64,000 nucleotides of DNA from Lota lota (lineage: Eukaryota > Chordata > Actinopteri > Gadiformes > Lotidae): assembly GCA_026745465.1 (NCBI GenBank), contig JACYXH010000479.1, positions 1,193,047 through 1,257,046 on the forward strand. The letters run 5' to 3'. Positions 29,035 to 40,200 of this stretch are shown here, piece after piece; positions within the stretch are counted from its first letter, which is position 1, and each line of letters opens with the position of its first letter. The position numbers were made by a program, and so were the translations under genes. Under the pieces are notes generated by a model. The model ran no database searches and was not told the DNA's origin. It saw nothing but the letters and a program-made list of their open reading frames with translations.

Positions 29035-29082
<48 letters not shown>
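28708..29082. repeat. Compound array: (CT)n, (CT)n, (GT)n, G34
   Basis: CT array 28708-28784 with a variant tail, a short unique spacer, a second CT array 28928-29012, a (GT)n array from 29030, then 34 G at 29049-29082. A 264-aa frame crossing all of these is a repeat artefact. Confidence 0.97.
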
Positions 29083-29083
<1 letters not shown>

Positions 29084-29089
29084 ATAATA

Positions 29090-29480
29090 CTTGTTCTTTC
29101 ACTTTGTCCTGTGAATTGACATTGGGGAGGTTAGGAGAAGGATCTGCTCCGGCTGCCTTTTGTTCTGTAACAAGTGGGAACAATGCTGGGGGAGCGGGCG
29201 CTTGTCGATCAATACGTGTATTATCTCCCGATGTGGAAAGCTATCTTGATGCAGCACACATGCCTTAATAATGGGGTTTAGGGAGGGAAAATTGGGCATG
29301 CCCAATTTCTACATGGCCGTGCTGACATCATGCCACGTCCTAGAGAGTGACGGTAATGAGACACAGTCACAGTCTGAGAGAGTGCGAGCTCATTGTGCGC
29401 CCACCGCAGCCGGGATACAGGCATTTGTGACGCATTCGTACGACTTTTAGTCTTTTATCTTAAGCGCTAAGAGATTCAGA
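29090..29480. promoter_or_regulatory. Candidate conserved non-coding element
   Basis: Repeat-free block (GAATTGACATTGGGG, GTCGATCAATACG, TGCCTTAATAATGGGG, ACGGTAATGAGAC). Candidate by texture only. Confidence 0.3.
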
Positions 29481-29649
29481 CTATTTTGTGTTGTTAAGGG
29501 GACCAGAATATGCCCCTGTAGATTGTTGAAATACTTATTTCTTCGCTAGGTTCTTAATCTTGAGTGTTTAATGAAACAAAATAAAATTATAAAATGAACG
29601 TATATTGTGTTTACATAGAGACTGCGCATGTCACAAAAGCTTATATGAT

Positions 29650-29865
29650 ATTAAACTGCTAATTAACCAGCTATCTAACCAACTAGCTAACTAAAAGTAA
29701 TTAACTAATTGACTAACAAGCTAACTAACAAACTACTTCGCTAACTGATGATTCTATTATTTAAGTAAATTTAATGATTAAGTAAATAGTTGCGGTGAGA
29801 TACAGTTCTGTGAGGTTTTATTAGCTAGCTTACTAATGAGCTAAAAAACGAATTACTACGTTACC
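29650..29865. repeat. Degenerate CTAACTAA-type tandem repeat
   Basis: Repeated 4- and 8-base words (CTAACTAA, AACTAGCTAACTAA, AAGCTAACTAACAAACTA) at 29655-29750, reappearing as TAGCTAGCTTACTAATGAGC after 29818. Too diverged for a clean period. Confidence 0.65.
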
Positions 29866-29869
29866 GCAA

Positions 29870-30180
29870 GATTCCATTCTTGCCGGAGAACACGTAAAGA
29901 GTGTAGCTGAGTTGATATTCGGCTCTCTCACTGCGGCGATGTTTAAGGTGAGCTGTGGAGCAGACACCGGCTGCTGCCGTCACTTAGCGTAAGGGTGTGA
30001 ATTTGTTTTCACCCGGGTGGTAATGAACTGTGGGGCTTGGCCGGCCCTAATGAGAACGTGTGTGTTCTATGGAGAGAGGTAGCTTGGGGGATAATGAGGC
30101 TTCGCAGATCCAGAAAGTTGTCCTTAGCCCACACTTGCAGAGGTGTTTTTGCTCTCGTCAACGACCGTGATTTAGGAGGC
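29870..30180. promoter_or_regulatory. Candidate conserved non-coding element
   Basis: Unique block with GGTGGTAATGAACTG, CGGCCCTAATGAGAACG and GGGATAATGAGG. No repeats until the GACA array. Confidence 0.3.
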
Positions 30181-30187
30181 TTTGCAG

Positions 30188-30207
30188 ACTGACAGACAGA
30201 TAGACAT

Positions 30208-30254
<47 letters not shown>
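30188..30254. repeat. (CAGA)n microsatellite
   Basis: About 16 tetranucleotide units with early variants. Confidence 0.96.
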
Positions 30255-30540
30255 GGGAGGACGGAGCATGTTGCCGAAGCCATGGCCTCGTTCAGCTACG
30301 AAGAAAAAAGCGAAAAAAGATCTCGGGAGAGGGAACATTTACCGGCGTGTACATCAAGACCACGCACACGCGGTATGTGCCACCGCTGCTGGCTTCCAGC
30401 CAAGCCCCAAGTGAGATCCATTGTAAAGAAGTCAAAAGACAAAAGCCAGCGAGAGCTGTATGTAGAGGTGTGGGTGGTTATGCCAAGCAGCTAATTGTAC
30501 AGTCCGCCAGGGAGAGAAAGAGAGCGAAACAGAGAAATAA

Positions 30541-30647
<107 letters not shown>

Positions 30648-30797
30648 GAGTACAGCGGCCCTTTCTTTAAGATGTGCCGACGGAGAGGGGATGGAAGATG
30701 TGGCAGAGGTAACGCCGCCCACTCCACCCCCTCCTCCACCAACTCCACCACCAGCCCACATTCCCTACTTCCTCAATACCTCTTTCTCTCTATCTCA

Positions 30798-30818
30798 CTC
30801 TCTCTCTCTTTCTCTCTC

Positions 30819-30887
<69 letters not shown>

Positions 30888-30906
30888 GTCTCTCTCTCTC
30901 TCTCTC
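30798..30906. repeat. (CT)n microsatellite, ~109 bp
   Basis: CT array with a few CTGT variants, in inverted orientation to the GA array at 30545-30643. Confidence 0.97.
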
Positions 30907-30909
30907 ACT

Positions 30910-31230
30910 CCATCCCCACCTCTCTTTTGCTCGCTCTCCCTCTAAATTGGCAGCTGGCAGCCAAATGAATGCGGTGTGAAGTGAGCCCGCAGAGGTGCAG
31001 GGGTCCTGCTGTTCAGGCAACAAAGGGCCTCCCCTATGAGGCATCTGCTGTTCACTCATCAGAATACATTTAGTCACGTGCCCTCCCCTGTCCCTCCCTC
31101 GCACTCCGTCACCCTTTTTCGCCCTTTTTCCTCTCTCCACCAACATAATCATCACCAGCACCAGCAGCACCATCGCCACTGCAAAACAATAATTCTGTGA
31201 ACTAAGACCGGAGTTTCTCTCACTTTCCCT
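30910..31230. other. Intergenic sequence, nothing recognised
   Basis: Unique GC-moderate sequence. The 179-aa minus-strand frame extends from the CT array and is not a gene. Confidence 0.4.
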
Positions 31231-31235
31231 TTCTT

Positions 31236-31268
<33 letters not shown>
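31220..31268. repeat. (CT)n microsatellite
   Basis: Pyrimidine tract ending in about 16 perfect CT units. Confidence 0.93.
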
Positions 31269-31270
<2 letters not shown>

Positions 31271-31479
31271 CGCTCTCTATATATACATATATAACCCCTT
31301 CCCCTCCTTAATTTTTTCTTCAATGGCATTCTTCAGATCACCACCACACCAATCTCCATCATCACCCCCTCCCCAACCCTTCCTTTTCTTTTTTTCTTTT
31401 CTTTTTCTTTTCTGCTCCATCGTTAGCCACCATAATCACCTCGCTCCACCTCTTCTCTTTGGTTCCTTTCTTTATTTCA

Positions 31480-31710
31480 ACAGTTTAGGGTTTGGCAGAT
31501 AACCCCCGAATGCTGGCTATCTGGTCCTGAATGCGTGAAAGCCGGTGTGAACGATCACAAGGGCCTGAAGAGACGGCAGGCTGAATGTTAATGACGCCGG
31601 AGATGTACGGGCAGTAAGTAAATTGAGCCCAGCACCACGATGAATGAACCCTAATGAACACAATTGTTTTGTGGCGGCGCACTCGCACAGTCTCCGCGCC
31701 AGATGGTCGA
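31480..31710. promoter_or_regulatory. Candidate conserved non-coding element
   Basis: Repeat-free block with GGCAGATAACCC, GAATGTTAATGACGCC, AACCCTAATGAACACAATTG and CpG-containing flanks. Confidence 0.33.
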
Positions 31711-32340
31711 TAGTTTTTTGCGTCTTTCGTTCTTTCTCATCGAGGACGATACCTATGTAAACGAATCTAGCAGCTACTGTTTCCAAGAGGTTTCGCATTT
31801 TCTAAATGTTTTCTATAAATACTTTTTTTTTGTGTCTTCTGTTAGGTGAAACCCTGCAGCAAAGCCACCCGTTTATCTCAGAATTCAAAGCACTAAAAAT
31901 TTTCAATGGCTATACTGTACCACTCTACCGACTAGTATCCCGCACTCGGCAGCCCCTCACTGAGTAAGCCCAGCAACTGTTGAGAGACCTGATAGGGGGG
32001 CCTTGCTGCAGCTAAAGCAGCAGGAGGAAGAGGAGAAGACGGTGTGGCTTTCTCCCGGTTTCCTGCCTCCCAGTCCCCGTCGCCGGTGTTGGCTTTACCA
32101 CCTAATCCCTGTGAAGTGTGTCATTTGCTTTGCACGCTCTTCACTCGCCACACTGTCCTCCAATCCTCTCCCAGCGGAGAGAGGGGGATAGCATGAAGGT
32201 TGTACATCCAGGAAAGACACCCCCCCTCCCCCTCCCCCTCACCTCCCATCCTTCACCCCTGATCCCCACCCTCCTGTATTTTGTGAAAACGAGATGACTT
32301 CCTCTGGGCAGGTGGCACATATCCAGATGTTCCATGGATT
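31710..32340. other. Intergenic sequence, nothing recognised
   Basis: Unique sequence with a C-rich run at 32220-32240. No gene-like frame. Confidence 0.4.
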
Positions 32341-32348
32341 TCCTCTGC

Positions 32349-32401
32349 GTGTGAGTGTGTGTGAGTGTGAGCGAGGGTGTGTGTGTGTGTGTGTGTGTGT
32401 G
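32349..32401. repeat. (GT)n microsatellite
   Basis: GTGTGA variants, then a pure GT array at 32378-32400. Confidence 0.93.
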
Positions 32402-32574
32402 AATGTGTACGTGCGTGCCTTGGTCATCACTCCTTGCGTGTGACCTCCCTGGTCCCCCCGCCCCACCCCTCCCACAACATCACCACCGGAGCGCTTTACA
32501 CCGTAATGACTTGTCTTGCCCGAGGCCCGTTACATCTGTGCCTCCCCACCATGTTCGCTGTCTGTCTTAGACTC

Positions 32575-32860
32575 AATCTGTCTGTCGCTCTCTCTTTCTG
32601 CCCATCTCTAGCTGTCTGTCTGCCTCTGTGTGTGTATTTCCCTCTCTCTCTATTCCCTCTCTCTTGTTCTCTCTTTCTTGCACTTTCTCTTTCTATGTCT
32701 CTGTCTCAGTCTCTGTCTCTGTCTCTGTCTCTGTCTCTGTCTCTGTCTCTGTCTCTGTCTCTGTCTCTGTCTCTGTCTCTGCCTCTCGCTCACTCTCTCG
32801 CATCCTTTCACTCACTCTCTTGCTCTCTCTCTCTGTCTCTCTGTCTCCCTCTCTGTCTCT
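32575..32860. repeat. CT-rich tract with (CTGTCT)n hexamer array
   Basis: Imperfect pyrimidine tract. At 32697-32782 it becomes a regular CTCTGT/CTGTCT array of about 14 units. Confidence 0.95.
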
Positions 32861-32923
32861 AATGCATGCTTACTCTCACCCTCATCTGTCCATCTTTCAG
32901 TTTGCCTGTCTGTCTGTCTGGAG

Positions 32924-32924
32924 C

Positions 32925-32987
<63 letters not shown>

Positions 32988-33115
32988 GTATGTGTTTGTC
33001 TGTGTGTGTATGTGTATGTGTTTGTCTGTGTGTGTGTGAGAGAGTGTATGTTTATATGTGTGTGAGTGTATGTTTATGTATGTGTGTGTGAGTGTATGTT
33101 TATGTATGTGTGTGT
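32924..33115. repeat. (GT)n/(GTAT)n array
   Basis: GT core 32925-32980, then duplicated units containing GTGTATGTTTATGTATGTG. Confidence 0.95.
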
Positions 33116-33419
33116 CTTTGTCTATCCTGCTTGTTCCGTCAGTAGAATCAGCTAACCTTTAGCTACGACCCCTACTCAGCCATCCACTCGTTTCACATTG
33201 GACATGTACACCCTCATTGACCATGTCCCACCATCTCTCCAGCCTTCGAATCCTTACAGGTCCAAACCTGTCTTCCTGTTTTGACCCAGTACCACTGCCT
33301 GTCTGACTCTTAGTGTAGCATTACCAAAAGTAGAATACATGTCTAACAAGACAACCTATCCACACTAATAACCACACATATCACTCATAGTCAACAAGTT
33401 TTGAAACTATACTCCTGTC
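33116..33419. other. Intergenic sequence, nothing recognised
   Basis: Unique sequence between a GT array and a poly-G tract. Confidence 0.4.
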
Positions 33420-33443
33420 GGGGGGGGGGGGGGGGGGGGGGGG
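33420..33443. repeat. G24 homopolymer
   Basis: Twenty-four uninterrupted G. Confidence 0.97.
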
Positions 33444-33746
33444 TCGACCCAACAGTCCGTCCATTCGTCCGTGACTTGTTGGGTAGTGATGTGCGCTATC
33501 ACCAGCTCACTCGTTACCCCCAACACGCCCCGCAGATGCAGAAGAAGAAGGAGAAGAAGAAGAAGGATATGAGCAGAATGTGAGCGTCCTGAATGTGCTG
33601 ACGGGACGCCGAGTCCCCTGGCTGAATACGGACACCACTGACCCTGTGGTTCCATCCATCACACATGACGTGCGTCACCTCACATGCGGCACAGGTATGC
33701 GACTCCCTGGTGTCAGTTTATCGCTGCAGTTGTCTCACAGCCAGGT

Positions 33747-33770
33747 GGGGGGGGGGGGGGGGGGGGGGGG
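33747..33770. repeat. G24 homopolymer
   Basis: Second 24-bp G run, 303 bp downstream of the first. Confidence 0.97.
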
Positions 33771-33779
33771 CTATCACAT

Positions 33780-34170
33780 TGCATGCTTAGCAGCTCTAAA
33801 ATGTTGATGTGAGGGAAGCATGTTAGGGGTCTAACTCCTTGGTCCTCCGCCTAGTCTTGGAACCTGGTCGTTGGTTTTGTGAACTTTGAATCACAGTCCT
33901 GATCTGATCTCGGATTTGCTATTGGTCCAATATATTTAAATATTCTTGCTTGAAGCATTTTTATTGTTATTTACATATTTTAATGTTGCTGTATGACACC
34001 TGCATCAAGATGCATTCCTTGTTAATTTACACTTGTGAAGACCAATTACAGACAGGCACTCACAAATACACACATACAAACACTCACATAGACACCCACA
34101 CATGAACAAACACACATACATGCATACACCCGCACCCAGGCACGTGCATAGATGCCTCTCATGTACATAC
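33780..34170. other. Intergenic sequence, nothing recognised
   Basis: AT-rich unique sequence passing into CA-rich DNA from about 34050. Confidence 0.4.
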
Positions 34171-34171
34171 A

Positions 34172-34174
34172 CTC

Positions 34175-34207
<33 letters not shown>

Positions 34208-34234
34208 TGGCCACAGTCCCCCCCAACACACGCA

Positions 34235-34271
<37 letters not shown>
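34172..34271. repeat. (CA)n arrays
   Basis: Two CA arrays (about 34176-34207 and 34232-34271) separated by ATGGCCACAGTCCCCCCC. Confidence 0.95.
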
Positions 34272-34272
<1 letters not shown>

Positions 34273-34410
34273 GTGTCTTGTTTTCAGATTCATTAAGCCT
34301 CAGTGTGGCTAACAGGATGAAAATCAGAGCAGCAGAAAGCCCCCCTTGCAGGTATCCTTCCACATTACCATCGGGGCGGGGGGGGGAGCGGAGGGCTATC
34401 TTGTCATGTG

Positions 34411-34433
34411 CCCCCCCCCCCCCCCCCCCCCCC
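34411..34433. repeat. C23 homopolymer
   Basis: Twenty-three uninterrupted C, with a G-rich run 25-35 bp before it. Confidence 0.96.
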
Positions 34434-34499
34434 ATCCGGACTCCTGGAGAGAGGGGGGTTGGGGGTCCGCTAATTAGACAGACAAGAGCTGCTTGAGAA

Positions 34500-35080
34500 A
34501 CATGTCCAACCTGCCAGTGTGTGTATCACGGAAGCTTAAAATACCTGAAGTATCAGCAAACTACCTGTATCCCCTGGAGTCCTCTGCCCAAGGGCACTGC
34601 AGCAGAGAAGTAGAGAAAGGGGAAGGAGATATCGAGGCAGAAATCAAGGACAGGAGAAAGAAATGTCAACAACTTGAAAGTCTTTAGGAAAATAATATTC
34701 TAATTAGGAGTGATGAACGTATCAGGAGTGGGACTGAGCTGTGGAAGACTGGAAGATTTGCACTTTTTTTCTCTGGCTTGTCTACCTGTCTCTATTGCTC
34801 TCTTTCTCTATCTGTCTGTCTCTCTCTTCCTCTCTTCCTCTCTCCTCCTCTCTCTGTCTGTTTCTCTCGCTCTCTCTCTAATGCTCTAGAATGTTGATAA
34901 GACATTATCAGAAGGTTTGTGAAGTCAAATAATCTCACGTGGGTTCTGAAGAATGTTAAGCCCATTGATCATTATTTACAAATGATCTTTGAGCATTGTC
35001 TTTCAAGTTCTACCTTTAGTGTGAATTATCTATTTTCTAAAGTGATGCAATAACTTTTTTTAAGTACTATTATAACCATG
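34500..35080. other. Intergenic sequence, nothing recognised
   Basis: Unique sequence with a CT-rich part at 34770-34880. No gene-like frame. Confidence 0.4.
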
Positions 35081-35140
35081 AGTAGTAGTAATAGTAGTAG
35101 TAGTAGTAGTAGTAGTTGTAGTAGTAGTAGTGGTAGTATT
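35081..35140. repeat. (AGT)n microsatellite
   Basis: AGT trinucleotide array with single-base interruptions. Confidence 0.93.
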
Positions 35141-35359
35141 TTTCATCATTATCATTATTAATATTAGTATCATTATTATGGTGTGTAGTCGCAACCATAG
35201 TAATACTAGCAGTATGAATAGCAGTATTATCAGTAGGACTATTGTTACGTAACAATCATTTCTCCTTGTAGACAGTGAGAAGACGGATGGCTCCACATTA
35301 CATTCTGTAGTATTTATGTTAAGTTGATTTAACTGCCAGATCAGGGTCCTCTGGTGAGA

Positions 35360-35560
35360 CATGAGTCAGTTCCAGCATTTAACCTCACCCTACTAATTCA
35401 CGCTCCGCTGGGCAGGCCACTCTATCACTCTCTCTTTGCGGAGAGACAGTCATCTCATTAGCTGGGGCTTTAATGAAATGCAAGGATACACTTCTTAATT
35501 TCAGAGATTACTGGAAGCAGAATCAGGTGTAAATCCATGGCTCCTCTGTGACTATAAAAT
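35360..35560. promoter_or_regulatory. Candidate conserved non-coding element
   Basis: Unique block with CCTACTAATTCACGC, CATCTCATTAGCTGGG, CTTTAATGAAATGCAAGG (octamer-like) and CTTAATTTCAGAG. Confidence 0.35.
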
Positions 35561-35621
35561 GTGCTGGCGCCAGTAGAAGTAGAGGGGGAAGTGGTGCGCT
35601 TGGCTGAGGAAACATAGTATG

Positions 35622-35745
35622 TTAACAGATGGATATACTGTATGCACTGTATACAATATATACATAGATACAACAACAATAATAGATATAATTTGGAAGG
35701 ATAATAACAGATGGATTTACCGTATGAATGGTATACAATGAATCC
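35622..35745. repeat. Diverged duplication with terminal inverted repeat
   Basis: AACAGATGGATATACTGTAT (about 35624) recurs as AACAGATGGATTTACCGTAT (about 35706), each followed by a GTATACAAT segment. The second copy ends AATCCATCTGT, so ACAGATGGATT and AATCCATCTGT form an inverted repeat. Possibly a small MITE-like fragment. Confidence 0.5.
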
Positions 35746-36250
35746 ATCTGTACAACTTTAATATATATATATATAGTAGTGACAAAAACGTAAATGTAAA
35801 TCAGCACCGTATTGGTAAAATGCAATAAAATGAAATAATGAAAACACCACATGTAAACCTCACATATGGACCACTACTTTGTTCCAAAGTAAGCATCTCT
35901 TTTGAACCATGTGGCATCTCTGTTGGACAATAGAAACAGACTGTTGCTGCCATATGTGTTGTGAGGGTTATACAGCAGAGCCTATGGTGCAAATATCAAA
36001 TCCCTAACAACAATAACTGGTCATACACTGCTGCAAATTCATGAAGGCTTTGTGACTGGCAAACATCCGGTTGACAACCAGACTTATGTGTAACTCGGCC
36101 CAGGTGGACAAGGCTAGTCCTTGGGATGGGAGCACATCTGACCAACATTGGCAGAGATATACATTACTATTGTGCAGCTGGGGGGCCCTGTTTGAGGAGA
36201 AACCCACCAGAGAGAGTGAGAGAAAGAGACTTAGTATGTGTGTGTGTGTG

Positions 36251-36252
<2 letters not shown>

Positions 36253-36286
<34 letters not shown>
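36253..36286. repeat. (GT)n followed by G34
   Basis: A short GT run (36236-36251) then 34 G. Confidence 0.97.
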
Positions 36287-36287
<1 letters not shown>

Positions 36288-36294
36288 AAACTCA

Positions 36295-36500
36295 CCAGAC
36301 CCGCTCATCAGCCACCGCAACGCAGAACATTAACACTGTAATTTACATGGAATTACTTCCATACTGCTTTGGTAATTTAATTTGTTTGACCAGTGTACAG
36401 TGCAACTGTGAGAGATAGAGTCACAGTGTCGTCGCCAGGGAGCTGCCTGCTCTTCCACATGGATAATTCTTTCACACAATATTACCACCAGTAAATTATA
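36295..36500. promoter_or_regulatory. Candidate conserved non-coding element
   Basis: Unique block with ACTGTAATTTACATGGAATT, TGGTAATTTAATTTG and GGATAATTC. Candidate by texture. Confidence 0.3.
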
Positions 36501-37700
36501 AACAGAGACACCATAAAAAAACTTGATGTCATTTAGACCCGACACGTCCCAAAGGCTCAACACACACACACCGTCACATACACAACCAGACACACACAAA
36601 GGCGAGGGACACACAGACATCACCACATACATATGCATGTATGTGCACGCATGCACAATGTTTAACCTTGATAACATTCTCTTTTGTGCATTTTAATAAG
36701 AACATGCTGCAATGTACATAACGTGCTACCTCACTGAGCAGAAGGGAATTGCAAACGGAGAATTATAGAAAGTCTTTCTCCCACTATTTGGATTTTTCAC
36801 ACCGGGCATTCCTATCGCGTACACAATATTCACTATTATTTATTATATTCATACAAGTTAGAAGTGAGGGTTTAGTGAACAAAGAAGGCATACAATCAAT
36901 ATAGGAGCAACTACAAACTTAAGTGCTGCAATACCAGTGCGATATAAAACAAAATATCCCCGGTCTAACAGGTTTGCGTGAGCAGCAAACACACGTTAAA
37001 ATGTAACACTTCTTTTTTTGTCTTGATGAAAAATACAAACGCAAGGTTTCGTGCAGATTTCACCTCGTGCAGCAGTTTCTAAGACATGTTTACTCACAAA
37101 ATTTGTTGAACTAGGTTCATCTCTCACCTCACAATGTTACTGTCCTGTCAAACTCTGTCCATTACTATCTCTCTCGCCTCCTTCATTGTTTCTCAATAGT
37201 ATTTTCACCTTCTGTTTCCATCCGTCATTTTTCATCTCTCACACTTAAATCCTTTTTGTTTTCAATTTAAAAATATGTTTCCTTCGAAAAATGCCTTCCT
37301 CGTAAATGTTTTACCTGGTGTGCATTTGATGGATGAATGTAAGGGACAACAATTATACACCTCTGACTTATAGTTTCATGACATACATCCATCCACATGA
37401 TAATTCATTCACTCACTGATTCATTCATGTATTCATGTGTGTATTTGTGTTTTTTTTGTTTGTTCCTTTATTTATTTGTACATGGATGGGGAACGGTGAC
37501 AGCTCTTACTCTGGACTAGGCCAGACACGGCTGACAGGTGAGCTGTCAACTATCTGTCTACCCAACGCCTGCCTTTGCTAAGCCACCATAACTCCCACTA
37601 CCACCCCCTCGTCCCGTCCCCCAAAAAAAACATCCTCCACCCATCCATCCCCCCAAGATCCCACTCTCCCACTACCACCTTCCCTCTTTCCGCATCCCAG
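36500..37700. other. Intergenic sequence, nothing recognised
   Basis: AT-rich left part. No gene-like frame and no recognised repeat family. Confidence 0.45.
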
Positions 37701-37739
37701 CCTCCACCATCTCAACGTCAGGCCCCATCACCATGACAG

Positions 37740-38420
37740 GAGAAGAAACGCCCATCACCAACACTATCACGCACTCCACCAACACCACTGTCACCCCCTC
37801 CTCCACCACCACTATAACCCCCTTCACCAACACCACTATAACCCCCTCTACCATCACTACTATCGACCCCTCCACCACCACCATCACCCCCTCCACCACC
37901 ACCATCACCCCCTCCACGACCACCACTATCGACCCCTCCACCACCGCTATCACCCGCTCCACCACCACTATCACCTTCTCCACCACCACTATCAACCCCT
38001 CCACCACCACCATCACCCCCTCCACGACCACCACTATCGACCCCTCCACCACCACCACCACCACCACCACCACCACCACCACCTCTACCACCACTATCAC
38101 CCCGTCTACCATCACTACTATCACCCCTTCCACCGACACCACTACAACCTCTTCTACCATCACTACTATCACAACCCTCCACCACCACTATAACCCACTC
38201 CACCACCACTACTGACACCCCCTCCACCACCACTATCACCCCGTCTACCATCATTACTATCACCCCCTCCACCAACACCACTATCACCCCTTCCACCAAC
38301 ACCAATATCACCCCCTCCACCATGACCAATATCACCCCCTCCACCACTACTATCAGCACCTTCCACCACCACTTTCACAACCATTACCACCACCAGCACC
38401 ACCAACAGAGAAAGAAACGT
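37740..38420. repeat. ACC-rich VNTR (~21-bp imperfect unit)
   Basis: Repeated units of the form CACCACCACTATCACCCCCTC with substitutions; the core at 38050-38085 is nearly pure CCA. Because the unit length is a multiple of three, several frames stay open on both strands (160, 166 and 213 aa). They translate to simple ITPSTTT- or VVVEGVI-type repeats and are not credible genes. Confidence 0.93.
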
Positions 38421-38650
38421 AATGTCATATTCACCTCTCCGCGATAAACCGCTTTGAAAATTGGCCAATCTTTTTCTCTTTCCTCCCCCTTTTTCTCTAT
38501 GACATATTATTATACCTTGTCTCTGGGTGGTGGTGGTGCTGATGTTGGTAGTCGTGGTGTCAGTGGGTAAAGAGCCATTAGAAATATGAAAGTTTAAATA
38601 CAAATTTTAAAGAGTGGCAAGTCAGCAATAGGATGAAGCTGGGCGTTTTG

Positions 38651-38656
38651 AGAGAG

Positions 38657-38713
<57 letters not shown>

Positions 38714-38782
38714 AAGAATGAGAGAGAGCAAGAATGAGAGAGAGCAAGAATGAGAGAGAGAGAGAGAAAGAGAGAGAGAGGG
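38651..38782. repeat. (GA)n array with a 16-bp tandem insert
   Basis: GA array with three consecutive copies of GCAAGAATGAGAGAGA at about 38712-38760. Confidence 0.95.
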
Positions 38783-39045
38783 TTAAAAGCGATTGAAAGG
38801 ATGTAATTATTTAAAATAGACTGCTTTTGTGTATTATCATGTCATTAAATGTAAATGAGCTGGAGCTGAAGGACCCAAAGTAGAGGGCCGCGTGTCTGAC
38901 CATTAAAAATAAAATAAAAAAGGAATCAGAAAACAAAGAAAATGAAAGTGGAAAACTAAAGAAACATCAAGGCGATCTTCATTCATTGGGACATAAACAT
39001 TTAAGAAGCTGGACAATCTATGACAATGACCAAGAACGTTTCCAC
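38783..39045. other. Intergenic sequence, nothing recognised
   Basis: Short AT-rich block. The stretch CATGTCATTAAATGTAAATG at about 38837 is homeodomain/octamer-like. Confidence 0.35.
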
Positions 39046-39051
39046 ACGCCG

Positions 39052-39052
<1 letters not shown>

Positions 39053-39089
<37 letters not shown>

Positions 39090-39332
39090 ATGCATTTACA
39101 CATGAAAGCTGCAACTTACCAACCCTTTGCGCTCGTTACTGCCACAGATATAAAGAGAGCAACGTATGGTTAGTGCGATTGAGTGGGTTGTCCCCGCTGC
39201 TCTACAAAAAAGTACCCCCAAAATAACTGTGTGTGTGTGCGTTTGTGTGTGTATGTGTTTGTGTGTGCGTGTGCATATGAGTGTGTGTACATATGTGTAT
39301 GCATGTGCATGTGTCTTTGTGTGTTTGTGTGT

Positions 39333-39377
<45 letters not shown>
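39053..39377. repeat. (GT)n, unique spacer, variant (GT)n then G31
   Basis: GT array 39055-39083, spacer, variant GT array 39227-39346, then 31 G at 39347-39377. Confidence 0.95.
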
Positions 39378-39380
<3 letters not shown>

Positions 39381-39419
39381 GCATGTGCATGTGTTTACCA
39401 GTGCATTTGATCCCTGACG

Positions 39420-39600
39420 TGAGCATCATTCCACTCCAGCTGCTTAATAAGGCTGTCTGGGCAGCTCCTTGTGGCCTGCAGGCCTGTTATCAGAAACATT
39501 AAGCTGAATATTAATGGAGCCAAGCCACAGACGAATACCATTAAGCTGCCTGGGCAATCTCTCTCCGTCCCTCTCCTCCGCCACTGTACAGGACTTAATG
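39420..39600. promoter_or_regulatory. Candidate conserved non-coding element
   Basis: Unique block with GCTGCTTAATAAGGCTG, CATTAAGCTGAATATTAATG and ACCATTAAGCTGCC. GGCAG(C/T)-type and TTAA-type words repeat through the block. Confidence 0.35.
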
Positions 39601-39604
39601 AATC

Positions 39605-39985
39605 GTGGGGAAAAAAGAGAGGGAGAGAGAGAGCCCCACAAAAAGAGGTTAAGAAAAGAGAAGGGTGAAAACAAAGAGAAGAAGAGAGATGAGGAAGCCT
39701 AATGGAAGTGGTAAGAAAGTGGTTGCATAACTAAAAAACGTTATATAAGCTCATATAGTTGTTCCCTGACGCCATCATTTCACCAAACCGCTGAGAAATT
39801 AACCAGCACTGAAACATTTGTATACCTTTAGTTTTTTGGTCTTTGTTTTATAAGGTTTACATGGGAAATGGAAAAGAGAAAGAAATGAGAGAATGAGAGA
39901 GAGAGGAGGACACCAATCACCCTCAGTTAAGTGCTCGGCCATCATAGCCTAAGCAAAGTGAGCCGTTATAATTTGCACAGAACAA
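39605..39985. other. Purine-rich and AT-rich intergenic sequence
   Basis: GA-rich part at 39610-39700. No gene recognised. Confidence 0.4.
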
Positions 39986-39989
39986 CCAA

Positions 39990-40200
39990 AAAGAGGAGGT
40001 GCTGCTTTTGATTTGCAGAGGAGCTGACCTCCAGACCGGGGGCCTTTAATTTGGTTTTTAATTTTCCAGGCCATCTGACAATATCAAACATGAACCCTGC
40101 GCTGATTGAAACCACCGTGAGGACCTGACCCAGAGACCAAATGTCTTCCTCTTCCCTCGGGAGGGACGACGACCGCTCGGAGCAAAGAGGAAGAAAAAAA
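39990..40200. promoter_or_regulatory. Candidate conserved non-coding element
   Basis: Unique block with GGGCCTTTAATTTGG, GCGCTGATTGAAACC (PBX-like) and GGCCATCTGACAATATC (Meis-like TGACA). Confidence 0.32.

Noticed and set aside
28474-29268. 264-aa plus-strand ORF (largest in the window)
   Set aside because: Most of it is Leu-Ser from CT arrays, then Cys-Val and poly-Gly from GT and G tracts. It is a repeat shadow.
37718-38359. 213-aa and 160/166-aa open frames on both strands
   Set aside because: They are translations of an ACC-rich tandem repeat with only simple-repeat composition, overlapping on opposite strands. No start context, domain or splice structure supports a gene.
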